Of a stretch of 10,604 nucleotides of DNA, positions 1 to 6,598 are shown in pieces (position 1 is the stretch's first letter; every line of letters begins with the position of its first letter). Position numbers and translations under genes: made by a program. The stretch is from Bacillota bacterium (GTDB lineage Bacteria; Bacillota; Clostridia; Acetivibrionales; DSM-2933). The stretch is taken from the NCBI GenBank assembly GCA_030705945.1, contig JAUZPS010000124.1, forward strand, positions 1-10,604, given 5' to 3'. Below the pieces are notes generated by a model. The model searched no databases. It saw nothing but the letters and a program-made list of their open reading frames with translations, and was not told the origin of the DNA.

Positions 1-67
1 CCATTGATATTGGAAAAACAAGGACTGTAAGCATTATAGCCGCAAAAATCAATAGTAATCTTTTCAT
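1..67 (-). CDS. 5' end of a gene for an exported or membrane-anchored protein (partial)
   Basis: Reading the minus strand from an ATG at 67-65 gives 22 codons that stay open to the window edge. The first residues are MKRLLLIFAAIMLTVLVF, which is a typical signal peptide or N-terminal anchor: two basic residues and then an uninterrupted hydrophobic stretch. A GGGAG ribosome binding site lies 6 bases upstream of the ATG. An in-frame ATG at 91 would add eight codons but has no good binding site in front of it, so the start at 67 is preferred. The gene points away from the chemotaxis cluster. The product cannot be named because the mature protein lies outside the window. The start and signal peptide are seen directly; export is inferred. 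Confidence 0.65.
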   Translation of the reverse strand, partial: MKRLLLIFAAIMLTVLVFPISM

Positions 68-114
68 AATTATCTCCCATTTTGCATTCATAAAATAATC
101 TTTAATAATTTAGG

Positions 115-219
115 TATATAAAAAGCACTATTAATCTTACATTTGACGGAGTAAAATAACGAACGCTTTAACGTTATTTTGTGATAGGCAAATGTAAAAG
201 ATTAATTGCTTTTTATATA
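115..219 (+). mobile_element. Family A palindromic element (MITE-like), copy 1
   Basis: This 105-bp element has terminal inverted repeats. The left end TATATAAAAAGC pairs with the right end GCTTTTTATATA, and the stem continues inward through ATTAATCTT/AAGATTAAT and ACATTTG/CAAATGT. A separate inner hairpin is formed by AAAATAACG and CGTTATTTT. Three more copies lie at 6331-6435 (inverted), 9845-9949 and 10464-10568, and differ from this one at only a few positions. It has no coding capacity. It resembles a non-autonomous transposon derivative; the mobilising transposase is not in the window. Confidence 0.85.
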
Positions 220-313
220 GTATCAAAAAACTTAGCAGCTGGTCGTTTCAAAAACTTGATATAATGTGTTTTCGTCATATAAACTTGAACAAGGAATTTT
301 TTGAAACGCCCTT
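219..313 (-). repeat. Family B palindromic repeat, copy 1
   Basis: This stretch of about 95 bp recurs in inverted orientation at 4251-4347 with few differences. It contains an inverted repeat: GGTCGTTTCAAAA at 241-253 matches the complement of TTTTGAAACGCCC at 299-311 with one mismatch. It begins exactly where family A copy 1 ends, so the two elements abut. It has no open frame of note. Its nature as a small mobile or palindromic element is inferred from the duplication and symmetry. Confidence 0.8.
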
Positions 314-326
314 ATCAAATTACAAT

Positions 327-370
327 TTGGGAGAGTGAAATCACCAATTTAATGGTATCTGCTCTCCCAA
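327..370 (-). terminator. Possible terminator hairpin for the minus-strand gene at 451-684
   Basis: TTGGGAGAG at 327-335 and CTCTCCCAA at 362-370 form a perfect 9-bp stem, and part of the loop can pair again (ATACCA with TGGTGAT on the minus strand). Read on the minus strand it lies about 80 bases past the stop codon of the small gene and is followed by a moderately T-rich stretch, but not by a clean run of T. It could be a weak intrinsic terminator, or simply another palindromic repeat. Confidence 0.35.
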
Positions 371-450
371 GTATTAAGCCAATTTAGGCTTCTCGTTTTA
401 CCAGAAAAAAAATAAACTTGTTTAATGATTGGTTATTTTAAATTCTGTAT

Positions 451-684
451 TTATAATGTAGTGGTTGAAGTATATTCAACTTTAATTGTGTCATCCTTTT
501 GCCTCATTAGCTTTGCTTTATTGCCTTTTCCATCTTCGATATTAAGCTTTTCAAGTTTACACTCAACAAAAAAATTAACAACTGTAGTTTCAACAAATCC
601 TGCCCAGTTTTGCTTCTTTTCGATGATATTTGAGGACACTTCAAGGGTTTCCTCTAAATTTTGAGGGTTTTCATTTGTAGACAT
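451..684 (-). CDS. Small hypothetical protein, 77 aa
   Basis: I do not recognise this protein. The chosen start is the ATG at 684-682, preceded by an AAAGGTG ribosome binding site with a 6-base gap. A GTG three codons upstream (693) sits directly on the binding site and is less likely. The product begins MSTNENPQNLEETLEV, has a charged, soluble composition, no signal peptide and no membrane segment, and contains a single cysteine. It ends with a threonine-rich tail (TSTTTL). It runs opposite to the chemotaxis genes, with a candidate terminator hairpin downstream. The good binding site and open frame support a real gene. An overlapping plus-strand frame at 425-664 looks like its antisense shadow. 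Confidence 0.55.
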   Translation of the reverse strand: MSTNENPQNLEETLEVSSNIIEKKQNWAGFVETTVVNFFVECKLEKLNIEDGKGNKAKLMRQKDDTIKVEYTSTTTL

Positions 685-808
685 TTCTTTCACCTTTCCT
701 TGTTTAAATTTATTTATGGCGCATTCAATAGATTTACATTAATATCTTAACATCTTTGATTAACTCATGGAAGCGTAAATTATTTAATTTTTACATTTTG
801 TTATAAAT

Positions 809-862
809 ATAAGTTGCGAAAAAGATTATACATTAAAAATGCAGTTAATACGTCCGCATTTT
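809..862 (+). repeat. Family C repeat, left half only
   Basis: The sequence from ATAAGTTGCGAAAA to the end of CGTCCGCATTTT closely matches the left part of the full 85-bp element at 6437-6521, including the inner arm AAAAATGCAG. From about 863 the two diverge, and the right terminal repeat TTTTCGCAACTTAT is missing. It is therefore a truncated or decayed copy. It lies in the non-coding stretch between the divergent small gene and cheY. Confidence 0.7.
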
Positions 863-1155
863 GTTTAAGGACAAATCATACGGTTGATTCATAAATTACC
901 TCCGGATCAGATTAACTTAATTATTAAGTAAAATTATTATAATGACGATATAATTTTAGATTATATACATTAAAATCTATCAAATGCATGCATTGCCTTA
1001 ACGCAGAATTTATAAGAAAGCTTGATGTTCTAAGGTGCCAGATGTAGGACTTTTAATGATTTTAATATATAATACATTATCAAAATTTTGTAAAAATAAC
1101 AAGCTATAAATAATGAATAATTTACTGACTATTTTATTCATGGGAGAGTGATTTT
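863..1155 (+). promoter_or_regulatory. Upstream region of the che operon, probable promoter region
   Basis: This AT-rich stretch without a gene precedes cheY and must carry the operon promoter if transcription starts locally. TATAAT hexamers occur at 938-943, 949-954 and 1068-1073. None has a convincing TTGACA-like partner at 16-18 bases. TTGATG at 1022-1027 has a poor -10 partner (TAGGAC at 1045-1050). I found no clear flagellar-sigma (TAAA/GCCGATAA) pair and no recognisable riboswitch. The GGGAG binding site of cheY lies at 1142-1146. Confidence 0.25.
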
Positions 1156-1509
1156 GTGTCGAAGGTATTGATTGTTGACGATGCGGCATTTATGAGGACT
1201 TCCTTAAAGCTGATGCTGGAACGAAACGGTTTTACGGTAGTAGGTGAAGCTGAAAATGGTTCTGTTGCGATTCAGAAGTATGGCGAGTTAAGTCCTGATA
1301 TAGTCACAATGGATATTACCATGCCTTTATTAGATGGAATAGAGGCGACAAAGAAAATCCGGGAGATTGATCCCAAAGCGGTTATTATAATAGTGTCTGC
1401 AATGGGACAGGAGGCATGGGTTAAGGATGCTGTCCTTGCCGGAGCAAAGAACTTTATTGTCAAGCCGTTTAAGGAAGATCATGTCTTAAAGGTTCTAAAT
1501 TCCATATGA
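1156..1509 (+). CDS. cheY: Chemotaxis response regulator CheY
   Basis: This is a single receiver domain of 117 residues with no output domain, the usual size for CheY. The acidic pair is D8/D9, the phospho-accepting aspartate is D53 (in VTMDITMP), the switch residue is S81 (in IIVSAMGQ) and the conserved lysine is K103 (in VKPF). In this family, CheA phosphorylates CheY and the phosphorylated form binds the flagellar switch in the cytoplasm to alter rotation. The SAMGQ segment and the pairing with cheA next door fit a Gram-positive CheY rather than a DNA-binding regulator. The start is GTG, with GGGAG nine bases upstream. It is the first gene of the cluster, 89 bases before cheA. No flagellar gene is visible here, so control of the motor is inferred. 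Confidence 0.93.
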   Translation: MSKVLIVDDAAFMRTSLKLMLERNGFTVVGEAENGSVAIQKYGELSPDIVTMDITMPLLDGIEATKKIREIDPKAVIIIVSAMGQEAWVKDAVLAGAKNFIVKPFKEDHVLKVLNSI

Positions 1510-1582
1510 TGCTCTTATAGAAGTAGCATTAGTTTTAAAGGAGCGCAAAAGTAAAGTTATAATCCTTAATAAACCCAATATT

Positions 1583-1592
1583 AAAGGAGGTG
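1583..1592 (+). promoter_or_regulatory. Ribosome binding site that fixes the TTG start of cheA
   Basis: AAAGGAGGTG is a near-perfect anti-16S match. It lies 6 bases before a TTG codon at 1599, which opens the CheA frame. No ATG or GTG is placed suitably, so TTG is the start. The strong site probably compensates for the weak start codon. Confidence 0.85.
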
Positions 1593-1598
1593 GTTTAA

Positions 1599-3662
1599 TT
1601 GTCTGATATATCTAAAGAACCAATGCTGGAAATGTATAAATTTGAAACCACTCAACTTCTAGAACAATTAGAACAGATTCTAATAAGAAGCGAAAAATCA
1701 AATTGCTACTCTCCAGAAGCAATTAATGAGGTTTTCCGCATTATGCATACTATTAAAGGATCCTCAGCAATGATGATTTTTAATGGGATTTCTACGCTTG
1801 CGCATTCAATTGAAGATTTGTTTTACTACTTAAGAGAATTTAAACCGTCGGATGTGGATTATGAAAAGCTCACTGATCTTGTGCTGAACTGCGCGGATTT
1901 TATGAAGGATGAGCTTGGGAAAATTGAAAACGGAGTGGAGCCGGATGGAAATCCGGAGGAACTGGTAAACTTAATTAAAGTATTTCTTTCAGGCATAAAG
2001 CAAAAGGATAATAAAAGTATTGACTCAAAAGAGTTAACGCGGGAAAAATCGGCAAATCCAAGTGATGAAGATAAACAGAAGTATTATATTTCCTACAATC
2101 TTAACAATTCTTCAAAACCTCATTACAAAGCAACAATCTTTTTTGAAGATGGCTGTGAAATGGAAAATATAAGGGCATTTTCGATTATTCACGCTTTAAA
2201 TGACATAGCCGATGAGATTCACAGTGAGCCATCTGACATTATTGAAAACGAAAACAGCGCAGAGATAATAAAAAGAGAAGGCATTAAAATTTATTTTTCC
2301 TCTGACAGTGAGTATGATATTATATTCAAACTTCTTAACGATGCAATTTTCCTGAAAAAGCTCGAACTTGATGAGTTAAAAGATATTGAGGAAATGCAGA
2401 ATGTTAAGCAAAAAAAGACTATAGACCTTGATGATAAACCAATTATTCCTGAGTCTTCAAGACTTCACGAAAAGGAACATACTAATAAATCATTTCAACA
2501 GAATATTATCAGCGTGAATCTTCAAAAGCTCGATAAACTTATGGATTTGGTAGGTGAATTGGTAATATCTGAAGCCATGGTAACAAGCAATCCAGATTTG
2601 AAAGGCTTAAATCTGGATAATTTCAACAAGGCGGCAAATCAGTTGAAAAAAATTACAGGGGAGCTTCAGGATATTGTAATGTCCATAAGAATGGTTCCAC
2701 TATCTGCTACATTCCAAAAAATGAATAGAATTGTCCGCGACATGTGTAAAAAGCTTAATAAGGATGTGGAATTAGAAATTATAGGCGAGGAGACTGAAGT
2801 AGATAAAAATATAATCGAAAATATTTCAGACCCACTAATGCATCTAATAAGAAACGCTATTGATCACGGAATTGAGACAGTCGAAGAAAGGACGTTAAAA
2901 GGTAAGAATCCAAAGGGGAAGGTAACTCTTGAGGCTAAAAATGAGGGCGGAGAAGTAATAATACTAGTTAAAGATGACGGAAAGGGTTTAAACAAGGAAA
3001 AAATATTGAAGAAAGCGATCGACAATGGACTTGTGCAAGACAACGGCAAAGAGATTTCAGACAGGGAAATATTCTCGATGATTTTTCTTCCGGGTTTTTC
3101 AACCAAGGAAAGCGTTACAGAGTTTTCCGGCAGAGGAGTAGGTATGGATGTAGTATCAAATAATATTGAAAAAGTAGGAGGAGTTGTCAATGTGGATAGC
3201 GTTACAGACGCGGGAACTACTATGACTATAAAGATTCCTCTGACTTTGGCGATTATTGATGGAATGAATATAAGGGTGGGCGATTCAACTTTTACCATTC
3301 CCATCATATCAATTAAAGAATCGTTTAGGATAAAGGAAGATGAATTGATCACCGATCCTGACGGGAATGAAATGATAATGGTGCGTGGAGATTGCTATCC
3401 TATTTTAAGAATTCATAAGAAATTTAATATAAGTGATTCAATTCATAATATCCATGAGGGAATAACCATTATGGTGGAAAGTGAAATGAACACTGTATGC
3501 CTATTTGCCGATGAGTTATTAGGCGAGCAGCAGGTGGTGGTTAAGGCGTTACCACAATACATAAAGAAAGTCAAGGGAATTACGGGATGCACTTTACTTG
3601 GCGAGGGAACCATAAGTCTTATTCTGGATATTGCGGGACTTGTTAAAAGTAATTACAAATAG
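1599..3662 (+). CDS. cheA: Chemotaxis sensor histidine kinase CheA
   Basis: This 687-residue cytoplasmic kinase has all five CheA domains. P1 (about 1-130) is the HPt domain with phospho-accepting H50 in MHTIKGSS. P2 (about 160-260) is a diverged CheY/CheB-docking domain. P3 (about 302-365) is the dimerisation domain, containing LDKLMDLVGELVISE. P4 (about 366-546) is the ATPase, with the N box HLIRNAIDHGIE, the G1 box KDDGKGL and the G2 region GFSTKE...GRGVGMDV. P5 (about 547-687) is the CheW-like regulatory domain that docks to CheW and receptors. It autophosphorylates under receptor control and passes phosphate to CheY and CheB. The length is normal and no key residue is missing. The start is TTG with a very strong ribosome binding site. 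It is followed 33 bases later by cheW. Confidence 0.97.
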   Translation: MSDISKEPMLEMYKFETTQLLEQLEQILIRSEKSNCYSPEAINEVFRIMHTIKGSSAMMIFNGISTLAHSIEDLFYYLREFKPSDVDYEKLTDLVLNCADFMKDELGKIENGVEPDGNPEELVNLIKVFLSGIKQKDNKSIDSKELTREKSANPSDEDKQKYYISYNLNNSSKPHYKATIFFEDGCEMENIRAFSIIHALNDIADEIHSEPSDIIENENSAEIIKREGIKIYFSSDSEYDIIFKLLNDAIFLKKLELDELKDIEEMQNVKQKKTIDLDDKPIIPESSRLHEKEHTNKSFQQNIISVNLQKLDKLMDLVGELVISEAMVTSNPDLKGLNLDNFNKAANQLKKITGELQDIVMSIRMVPLSATFQKMNRIVRDMCKKLNKDVELEIIGEETEVDKNIIENISDPLMHLIRNAIDHGIETVEERTLKGKNPKGKVTLEAKNEGGEVIILVKDDGKGLNKEKILKKAIDNGLVQDNGKEISDREIFSMIFLPGFSTKESVTEFSGRGVGMDVVSNNIEKVGGVVNVDSVTDAGTTMTIKIPLTLAIIDGMNIRVGDSTFTIPIISIKESFRIKEDELITDPDGNEMIMVRGDCYPILRIHKKFNISDSIHNIHEGITIMVESEMNTVCLFADELLGEQQVVVKALPQYIKKVKGITGCTLLGEGTISLILDIAGLVKSNYK

Positions 3663-3695
3663 AAACAAATAGAAAACCGGAAGGAGATAACAAAC

Positions 3696-4187
3696 ATGGC
3701 AGAGTTACTTGAAGAGATTGATGTTACAGAAGAGGATTCTCAGAAGGACAAATTTCTTACGTTTTCTTTAGGAAAGGAATTTTATGGAGTTGAAATAATA
3801 TATGTGACAGAAATAATCGGTATTCAACCGATTACTGAGGTTCCTGAATTGCCTGTATATATAAAAGGCATTATTAATTTAAGAGGGAAGATAATACCGG
3901 TTATGGATGTGAGGCTTAGATTTAAGAAGGAAGCTAATGATTATAATGACAGGACATGCATAATTGTTATTGATGTAAAGGAAATATCTATAGGACTTAT
4001 TGTTGATGCGGTTTCAGATGTATTGGACATATCTTCTCAGGATATTGTTCCGCCCCCCGATGTAAATGTAAACTCTCACAACAGGTTTATAAAAGGAATT
4101 GGAAAGGTTGGAAATGATGTGAAGCTGCTTTTAGATTGCGAGAAATTAATTTCTGATGATGACGCGCAATCGCTTACAAATATTTAG
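3696..4187 (+). CDS. cheW: Chemotaxis coupling protein CheW
   Basis: This 163-residue protein is a single CheW domain that links chemoreceptors to CheA P5 in the signalling array. After an acidic N-terminal tail of about 18 residues come the first beta strand (KFLTFSLGKEFYGVEI), the ITEVPELPVYIKGIINLRG segment and the conserved arginine R63 followed by KIIPVMD. In CheW proteins this region contacts receptor tips and CheA. The C-terminal part (GIGKVGNDVKLLLDCEKL) completes the fold. AAGGAG lies 9 bases before the ATG. The gene follows cheA closely. Downstream is a 254-base gap that holds a family B repeat before cheR, so co-transcription into cheR is likely but not certain. Confidence 0.95.
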   Translation: MAELLEEIDVTEEDSQKDKFLTFSLGKEFYGVEIIYVTEIIGIQPITEVPELPVYIKGIINLRGKIIPVMDVRLRFKKEANDYNDRTCIIVIDVKEISIGLIVDAVSDVLDISSQDIVPPPDVNVNSHNRFIKGIGKVGNDVKLLLDCEKLISDDDAQSLTNI

Positions 4188-4250
4188 AAGGGGATTCTTA
4201 TAGATTTTAGCAAGCATAAAAAAGAAAACTTGTCAGCTTGCCTTCTATTA

Positions 4251-4347
4251 TAAGGGTGTTTCAGAAAATTCCTTATTCAAGTTTATACGACGAAAACCCA
4301 TTATATCAGGTTTTGAAACGACCAGTTGCTAAGTTTTTTTGATACTA
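4251..4347 (+). repeat. Family B palindromic repeat, copy 2 (in the cheW-cheR gap)
   Basis: This is the inverted counterpart of 219-313 and is nearly identical along about 95 bases. Its inner arms are GGGTGTTTCAGAA at 4254-4266 and TTTTGAAACGACC at 4311-4323, with two or three mispairs between them. It ends in a T-rich stretch (AAGTTTTTTTGATAC) whose complement is also present in copy 1. It occupies much of the gap between cheW and cheR. Either side I see only AT-rich DNA, including a weak GCAAGC/GCTTGC stem at 4210-4241 and an imperfect ATGACA box at 4370-4375, with no clear promoter. Confidence 0.8.
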
Positions 4348-4441
4348 CCTAAACCCAAAATAAACCTTAATGACAATGATTTTGGAAAATATTAATTTAA
4401 AATTATTAGGAGTTATTTAACTCTCAAAGGTGTGATTTGCA

Positions 4442-5269
4442 GTGGATGAAGAGTATTTGACAAGCATTTCAGACAAAGAGTTTATGATGATAACTGATTT
4501 TTTCAAAGAAAATTATGGCGTAAAAATCGGACGCGAAAAAAAATCTCTTGTTGTAAGCCGTTTAGCGGGCATACTAAAAGATAAGGGTTTTTCAAACTTC
4601 TCAGAATTATATAATTATGTTATAACTGATAAAACTGGCCAGGCGCTTATAACTTTAGTTGATAAACTAACCACAAATCATACCTTTTTTATGAGGGAAA
4701 CCGATCATTTTACTTACTTCAAAGATGTACTCCTTCCATGGGCGACAACTGATAATCGGGAAAAAGATCTTAGAATATGGAGCGCCGGATGTTCATCAGG
4801 TGAAGAGGCTTATACTCTTAGTATGATAATAAGTGATTACCTAGATGGAAAAAAATTATTTTGGAACAATAAGATACTTGCCACTGACATATCCACAACT
4901 GTTTTAAACAAAGCTATTACGGGGATTTATTCCAATGAACAGATAGAGCAGCTTCCTAAGAGCTGGACATTAAGATATTTTAAAAAAGTTGATAAGGAAT
5001 CATATGAATTAATAAAAGAAATAAGGGATGAGGTTATATTCAGAAGATTCAATTTGATGGAGCCGATTTTTCCATTTAAAAAAAGGTTTCATGCTATATT
5101 TTGCAGGAATGTAATGATTTACTTTGATGAAGCGGCTAAAAAATCATTGATAGAACAGTTTTATGAATTTACCGAACCAGGGGGATACCTTTTTATCGGT
5201 CATTCGGAATCGATAAGCAGGGATCAATCGAACTATAAATATATCATGCCTGCAGTCTATAGAAAATAG
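4442..5269 (+). CDS. cheR: Chemoreceptor glutamate methyltransferase CheR
   Basis: This 275-residue protein matches CheR in length and order of domains. An N-terminal all-alpha domain (about 1-80) leads into TTNHTFFMRE. Then comes the S-adenosylmethionine-binding fold with IWSAGCSSGEEAYTL (about 112-126), ATDIS (about 147-151), FCRNVMIYFDE (about 220-230) and the C-terminal GHSES. CheR transfers methyl groups from S-adenosylmethionine to receptor glutamates for adaptation. The start is GTG, with AAAGGTG 9 bases before it; the next in-frame ATG would cut into the N-terminal domain. Its stop codon TAG overlaps the ribosome binding site of cheB, eight bases upstream of that gene, so the two are probably translationally coupled. 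No tetratricopeptide extension is present. Confidence 0.96.
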   Translation: MDEEYLTSISDKEFMMITDFFKENYGVKIGREKKSLVVSRLAGILKDKGFSNFSELYNYVITDKTGQALITLVDKLTTNHTFFMRETDHFTYFKDVLLPWATTDNREKDLRIWSAGCSSGEEAYTLSMIISDYLDGKKLFWNNKILATDISTTVLNKAITGIYSNEQIEQLPKSWTLRYFKKVDKESYELIKEIRDEVIFRRFNLMEPIFPFKKRFHAIFCRNVMIYFDEAAKKSLIEQFYEFTEPGGYLFIGHSESISRDQSNYKYIMPAVYRK

Positions 5270-5277
5270 GTGATTAA

Positions 5278-6312
5278 ATGCATATGAAAAAGATCAGAGT
5301 TCTTGTTGTAGACGATTCCCTAGTATTCAGGGAAGCTATAGCCAGAGGAATATCAAAGGATCCGGGAATAGAAGTGGTTGCGACAGCTTCAGATCCATTT
5401 ATGGCAAGGGATAAAATAATTGAATTTGAACCTGATGTTATGACATTGGATGTTGAAATGCCTAAAATGGGAGGGATTGAGTTTTTAAGGAAGCTTATGC
5501 CTCAGTATCCCATTCCCGTGGTGGTTGTAAGCGCTGTCAGCAGCAATGTTTTTGATGCCTTGAACGCGGGAGCTGTGGATTTTGTTACAAAACCGGATGT
5601 GAGGAATGGTAATAATTTAGACAGCCTTATTAATGAACTTATAATAAAAATAAAAATTGCGTCTACGGCAAAGTTAGGTCATTGGAAGAATAATAAGACC
5701 AGTGACAGGGCTTTTGAAAATGCCAATGGATTGAATAAAAATCTTGTTATTGCTATTGGAGCATCTACAGGCGGAACTGAAGCCATATATGAGGTGTTGA
5801 AAAAGTTTCCTGAAGATATGCCGGGAATAGTCATCGTTCAGCATATGCCTCCTGTGTTTACTAAAATGTACTCTGATAGGTTGAATAATACTTGCGCATT
5901 AAATGTCAAAGAAGCGAAGACTGGAGACCAGGTTGTTCAGGGAACGGTACTGATAGCTCCGGGCGACTATCACATGAAACTGAAAAGGAGCGGATCTGGT
6001 TATATTGTGGAATGTTTCAAAGGTGACAAGGTAAATGGACATTGTCCTTCTGTTGATGTTTTATTTAACTCTGTGGCGAGTATTGCGGGCAAAAACGCAA
6101 TTGGAATAATATTGACAGGAATGGGCTATGACGGAGCAAAGGGACTTTTGGAAATGAGGAAAAAAGGAGCAAAAACAATTGGGCAGGATGAAGAGAGCTC
6201 TGTGGTGTATGGTATGCCAAAAGTAGCCTATGACATTGGCGCCGTTGAAAAGCAGGCTCCGATTGGAGATATTGCAAGGCTGACTCACTCTATCGTTAAG
6301 ACGGTTACATAA
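5278..6312 (+). CDS. cheB: Chemotaxis methylesterase / glutamine deamidase CheB
   Basis: This 344-residue, two-domain protein has an N-terminal receiver (about 5-120) with D12/D13, phospho-accepting D58 (MTLDVEMPKMGG), S85 and K105. A short linker (about 128-150) joins it to the methylesterase domain. The catalytic triad is visible: S163 in GASTGG, H189 in VQHMPP and D285 in GMGYDGA. Phosphorylation by CheA relieves inhibition and lets the enzyme hydrolyse receptor methyl esters, opposing CheR. The ATG at 5278 is favoured by the AGGTG site five bases upstream; a second in-frame ATG lies two codons later. It is followed by a 286-base gap filled mostly by three palindromic elements. Confidence 0.96.
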   Translation: MHMKKIRVLVVDDSLVFREAIARGISKDPGIEVVATASDPFMARDKIIEFEPDVMTLDVEMPKMGGIEFLRKLMPQYPIPVVVVSAVSSNVFDALNAGAVDFVTKPDVRNGNNLDSLINELIIKIKIASTAKLGHWKNNKTSDRAFENANGLNKNLVIAIGASTGGTEAIYEVLKKFPEDMPGIVIVQHMPPVFTKMYSDRLNNTCALNVKEAKTGDQVVQGTVLIAPGDYHMKLKRSGSGYIVECFKGDKVNGHCPSVDVLFNSVASIAGKNAIGIILTGMGYDGAKGLLEMRKKGAKTIGQDEESSVVYGMPKVAYDIGAVEKQAPIGDIARLTHSIVKTVT

Positions 6313-6330
6313 AAATTGCCGACTTAAATC

Positions 6331-6435
6331 TATATAAAAAGCAATTAATCTTTTACATTTGCCTATCACAAAATAACGTTAAAGCATTCGTTATTTTGCT
6401 CCGTCAAATGTAAGATTAATAGTGCTTTTTATATA
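6331..6435 (-). mobile_element. Family A palindromic element (MITE-like), copy 2, inverted
   Basis: This is the same 105-bp element as at 115-219, in the opposite orientation and of identical length. It differs by one base in the central loop (AATGC instead of AACGC) and one in the left arm. It begins 18 bases after the cheB stop codon. It is directly followed by a family C element and then a family D element, forming a compact block of inverted repeats before cheD. Confidence 0.87.
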
Positions 6436-6436
6436 T

Positions 6437-6521
6437 ATAAGTTGCGAAAAAGATTTTACAGTAAAAATGCAGTTAATACGTCTGCATTTTTACTATCAAA
6501 GATGAACTTTTCGCAACTTAT
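6437..6521 (+). mobile_element. Family C palindromic element, complete copy
   Basis: This 85-bp element has perfect 14-bp terminal inverted repeats, ATAAGTTGCGAAAA at 6437-6450 and TTTTCGCAACTTAT at 6508-6521. Nested inside is a perfect 12-bp stem, GTAAAAATGCAG at 6461-6472 and CTGCATTTTTAC at 6482-6493, around a 9-base loop. A half copy lies at 809-862. It is too small to encode a protein and starts one base after the family A element. Confidence 0.8.
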
Positions 6522-6530
6522 GAATCAAGG

Positions 6531-6583
6531 TATATATTTTGCAATATAAAAATGGATGTAAAATGTTTATTGCAAAATATATA
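6531..6583 (+). repeat. Family D palindromic element, complete copy
   Basis: A perfect 16-bp inverted repeat, TATATATTTTGCAATA at 6531-6546 and TATTGCAAAATATATA at 6568-6583, encloses a 21-base loop that contains AATGGATGTAAAATG. The loop and one arm recur, inverted, at 10567-10604. The right arm stops only three bases before the cheD ribosome binding site, so a transcript hairpin here could affect cheD translation or mRNA stability (inference). Confidence 0.75.
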
Positions 6584-6586
6584 TAC

Positions 6587-6592
6587 AAGGAG
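6587..6592 (+). promoter_or_regulatory. Ribosome binding site that fixes the cheD start
   Basis: AAGGAG lies 6 bases before the ATG at 6599. The frame is open further upstream to a TTG at 6539, but that codon and the residues after it lie within the family D palindrome and have no binding site. The ATG start also aligns with CheD proteins, which begin shortly before KVIGIGEY. Confidence 0.85.
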
Positions 6593-6598
6593 AAATTT

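Noticed and set aside
425..664. Plus-strand open frame of 79 codons
   Set aside because: It lies opposite the better-supported minus-strand gene at 451-684, has no ribosome binding site, and its Ser/Phe-rich composition is typical of an antisense shadow.
863..1155. Riboswitch, for example cyclic-di-GMP type, upstream of cheY
   Set aside because: I could not find the conserved core motifs or a convincing multi-stem structure; the region is simply AT-rich.
1507..1526. Small hairpin after cheY (ATGCT/AGCAT) as a terminator
   Set aside because: The stem is only about five pairs and is not followed by a T run; cheA follows and fits the same operon.
2864..3352. Minus-strand open frame of 162 codons inside cheA
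   Set aside because: It is antisense to the conserved ATPase domain of CheA and its Ser/Ile/Pro-rich product matches no family.
6061..6369. Minus-strand open frames opposite the cheB 3' end, one reaching into the MITE
   Set aside because: They are antisense to the conserved CheB catalytic domain, lack ribosome binding sites, and depend on MITE sequence for their start.
6331..6435. Family A element as an intrinsic terminator after cheB
   Set aside because: The stem is very AT-rich, the inner hairpin is not followed by a T run, and the terminal T tract is part of the paired arm. Downstream genes on the same strand seem to need read-through. It is recorded as a repeat instead.
6539..6598. N-terminal extension of CheD from a TTG at 6539
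   Set aside because: The extension is encoded by the family D palindrome, has no binding site, and is absent from CheD proteins. The ATG at 6599 has a good AAGGAG.
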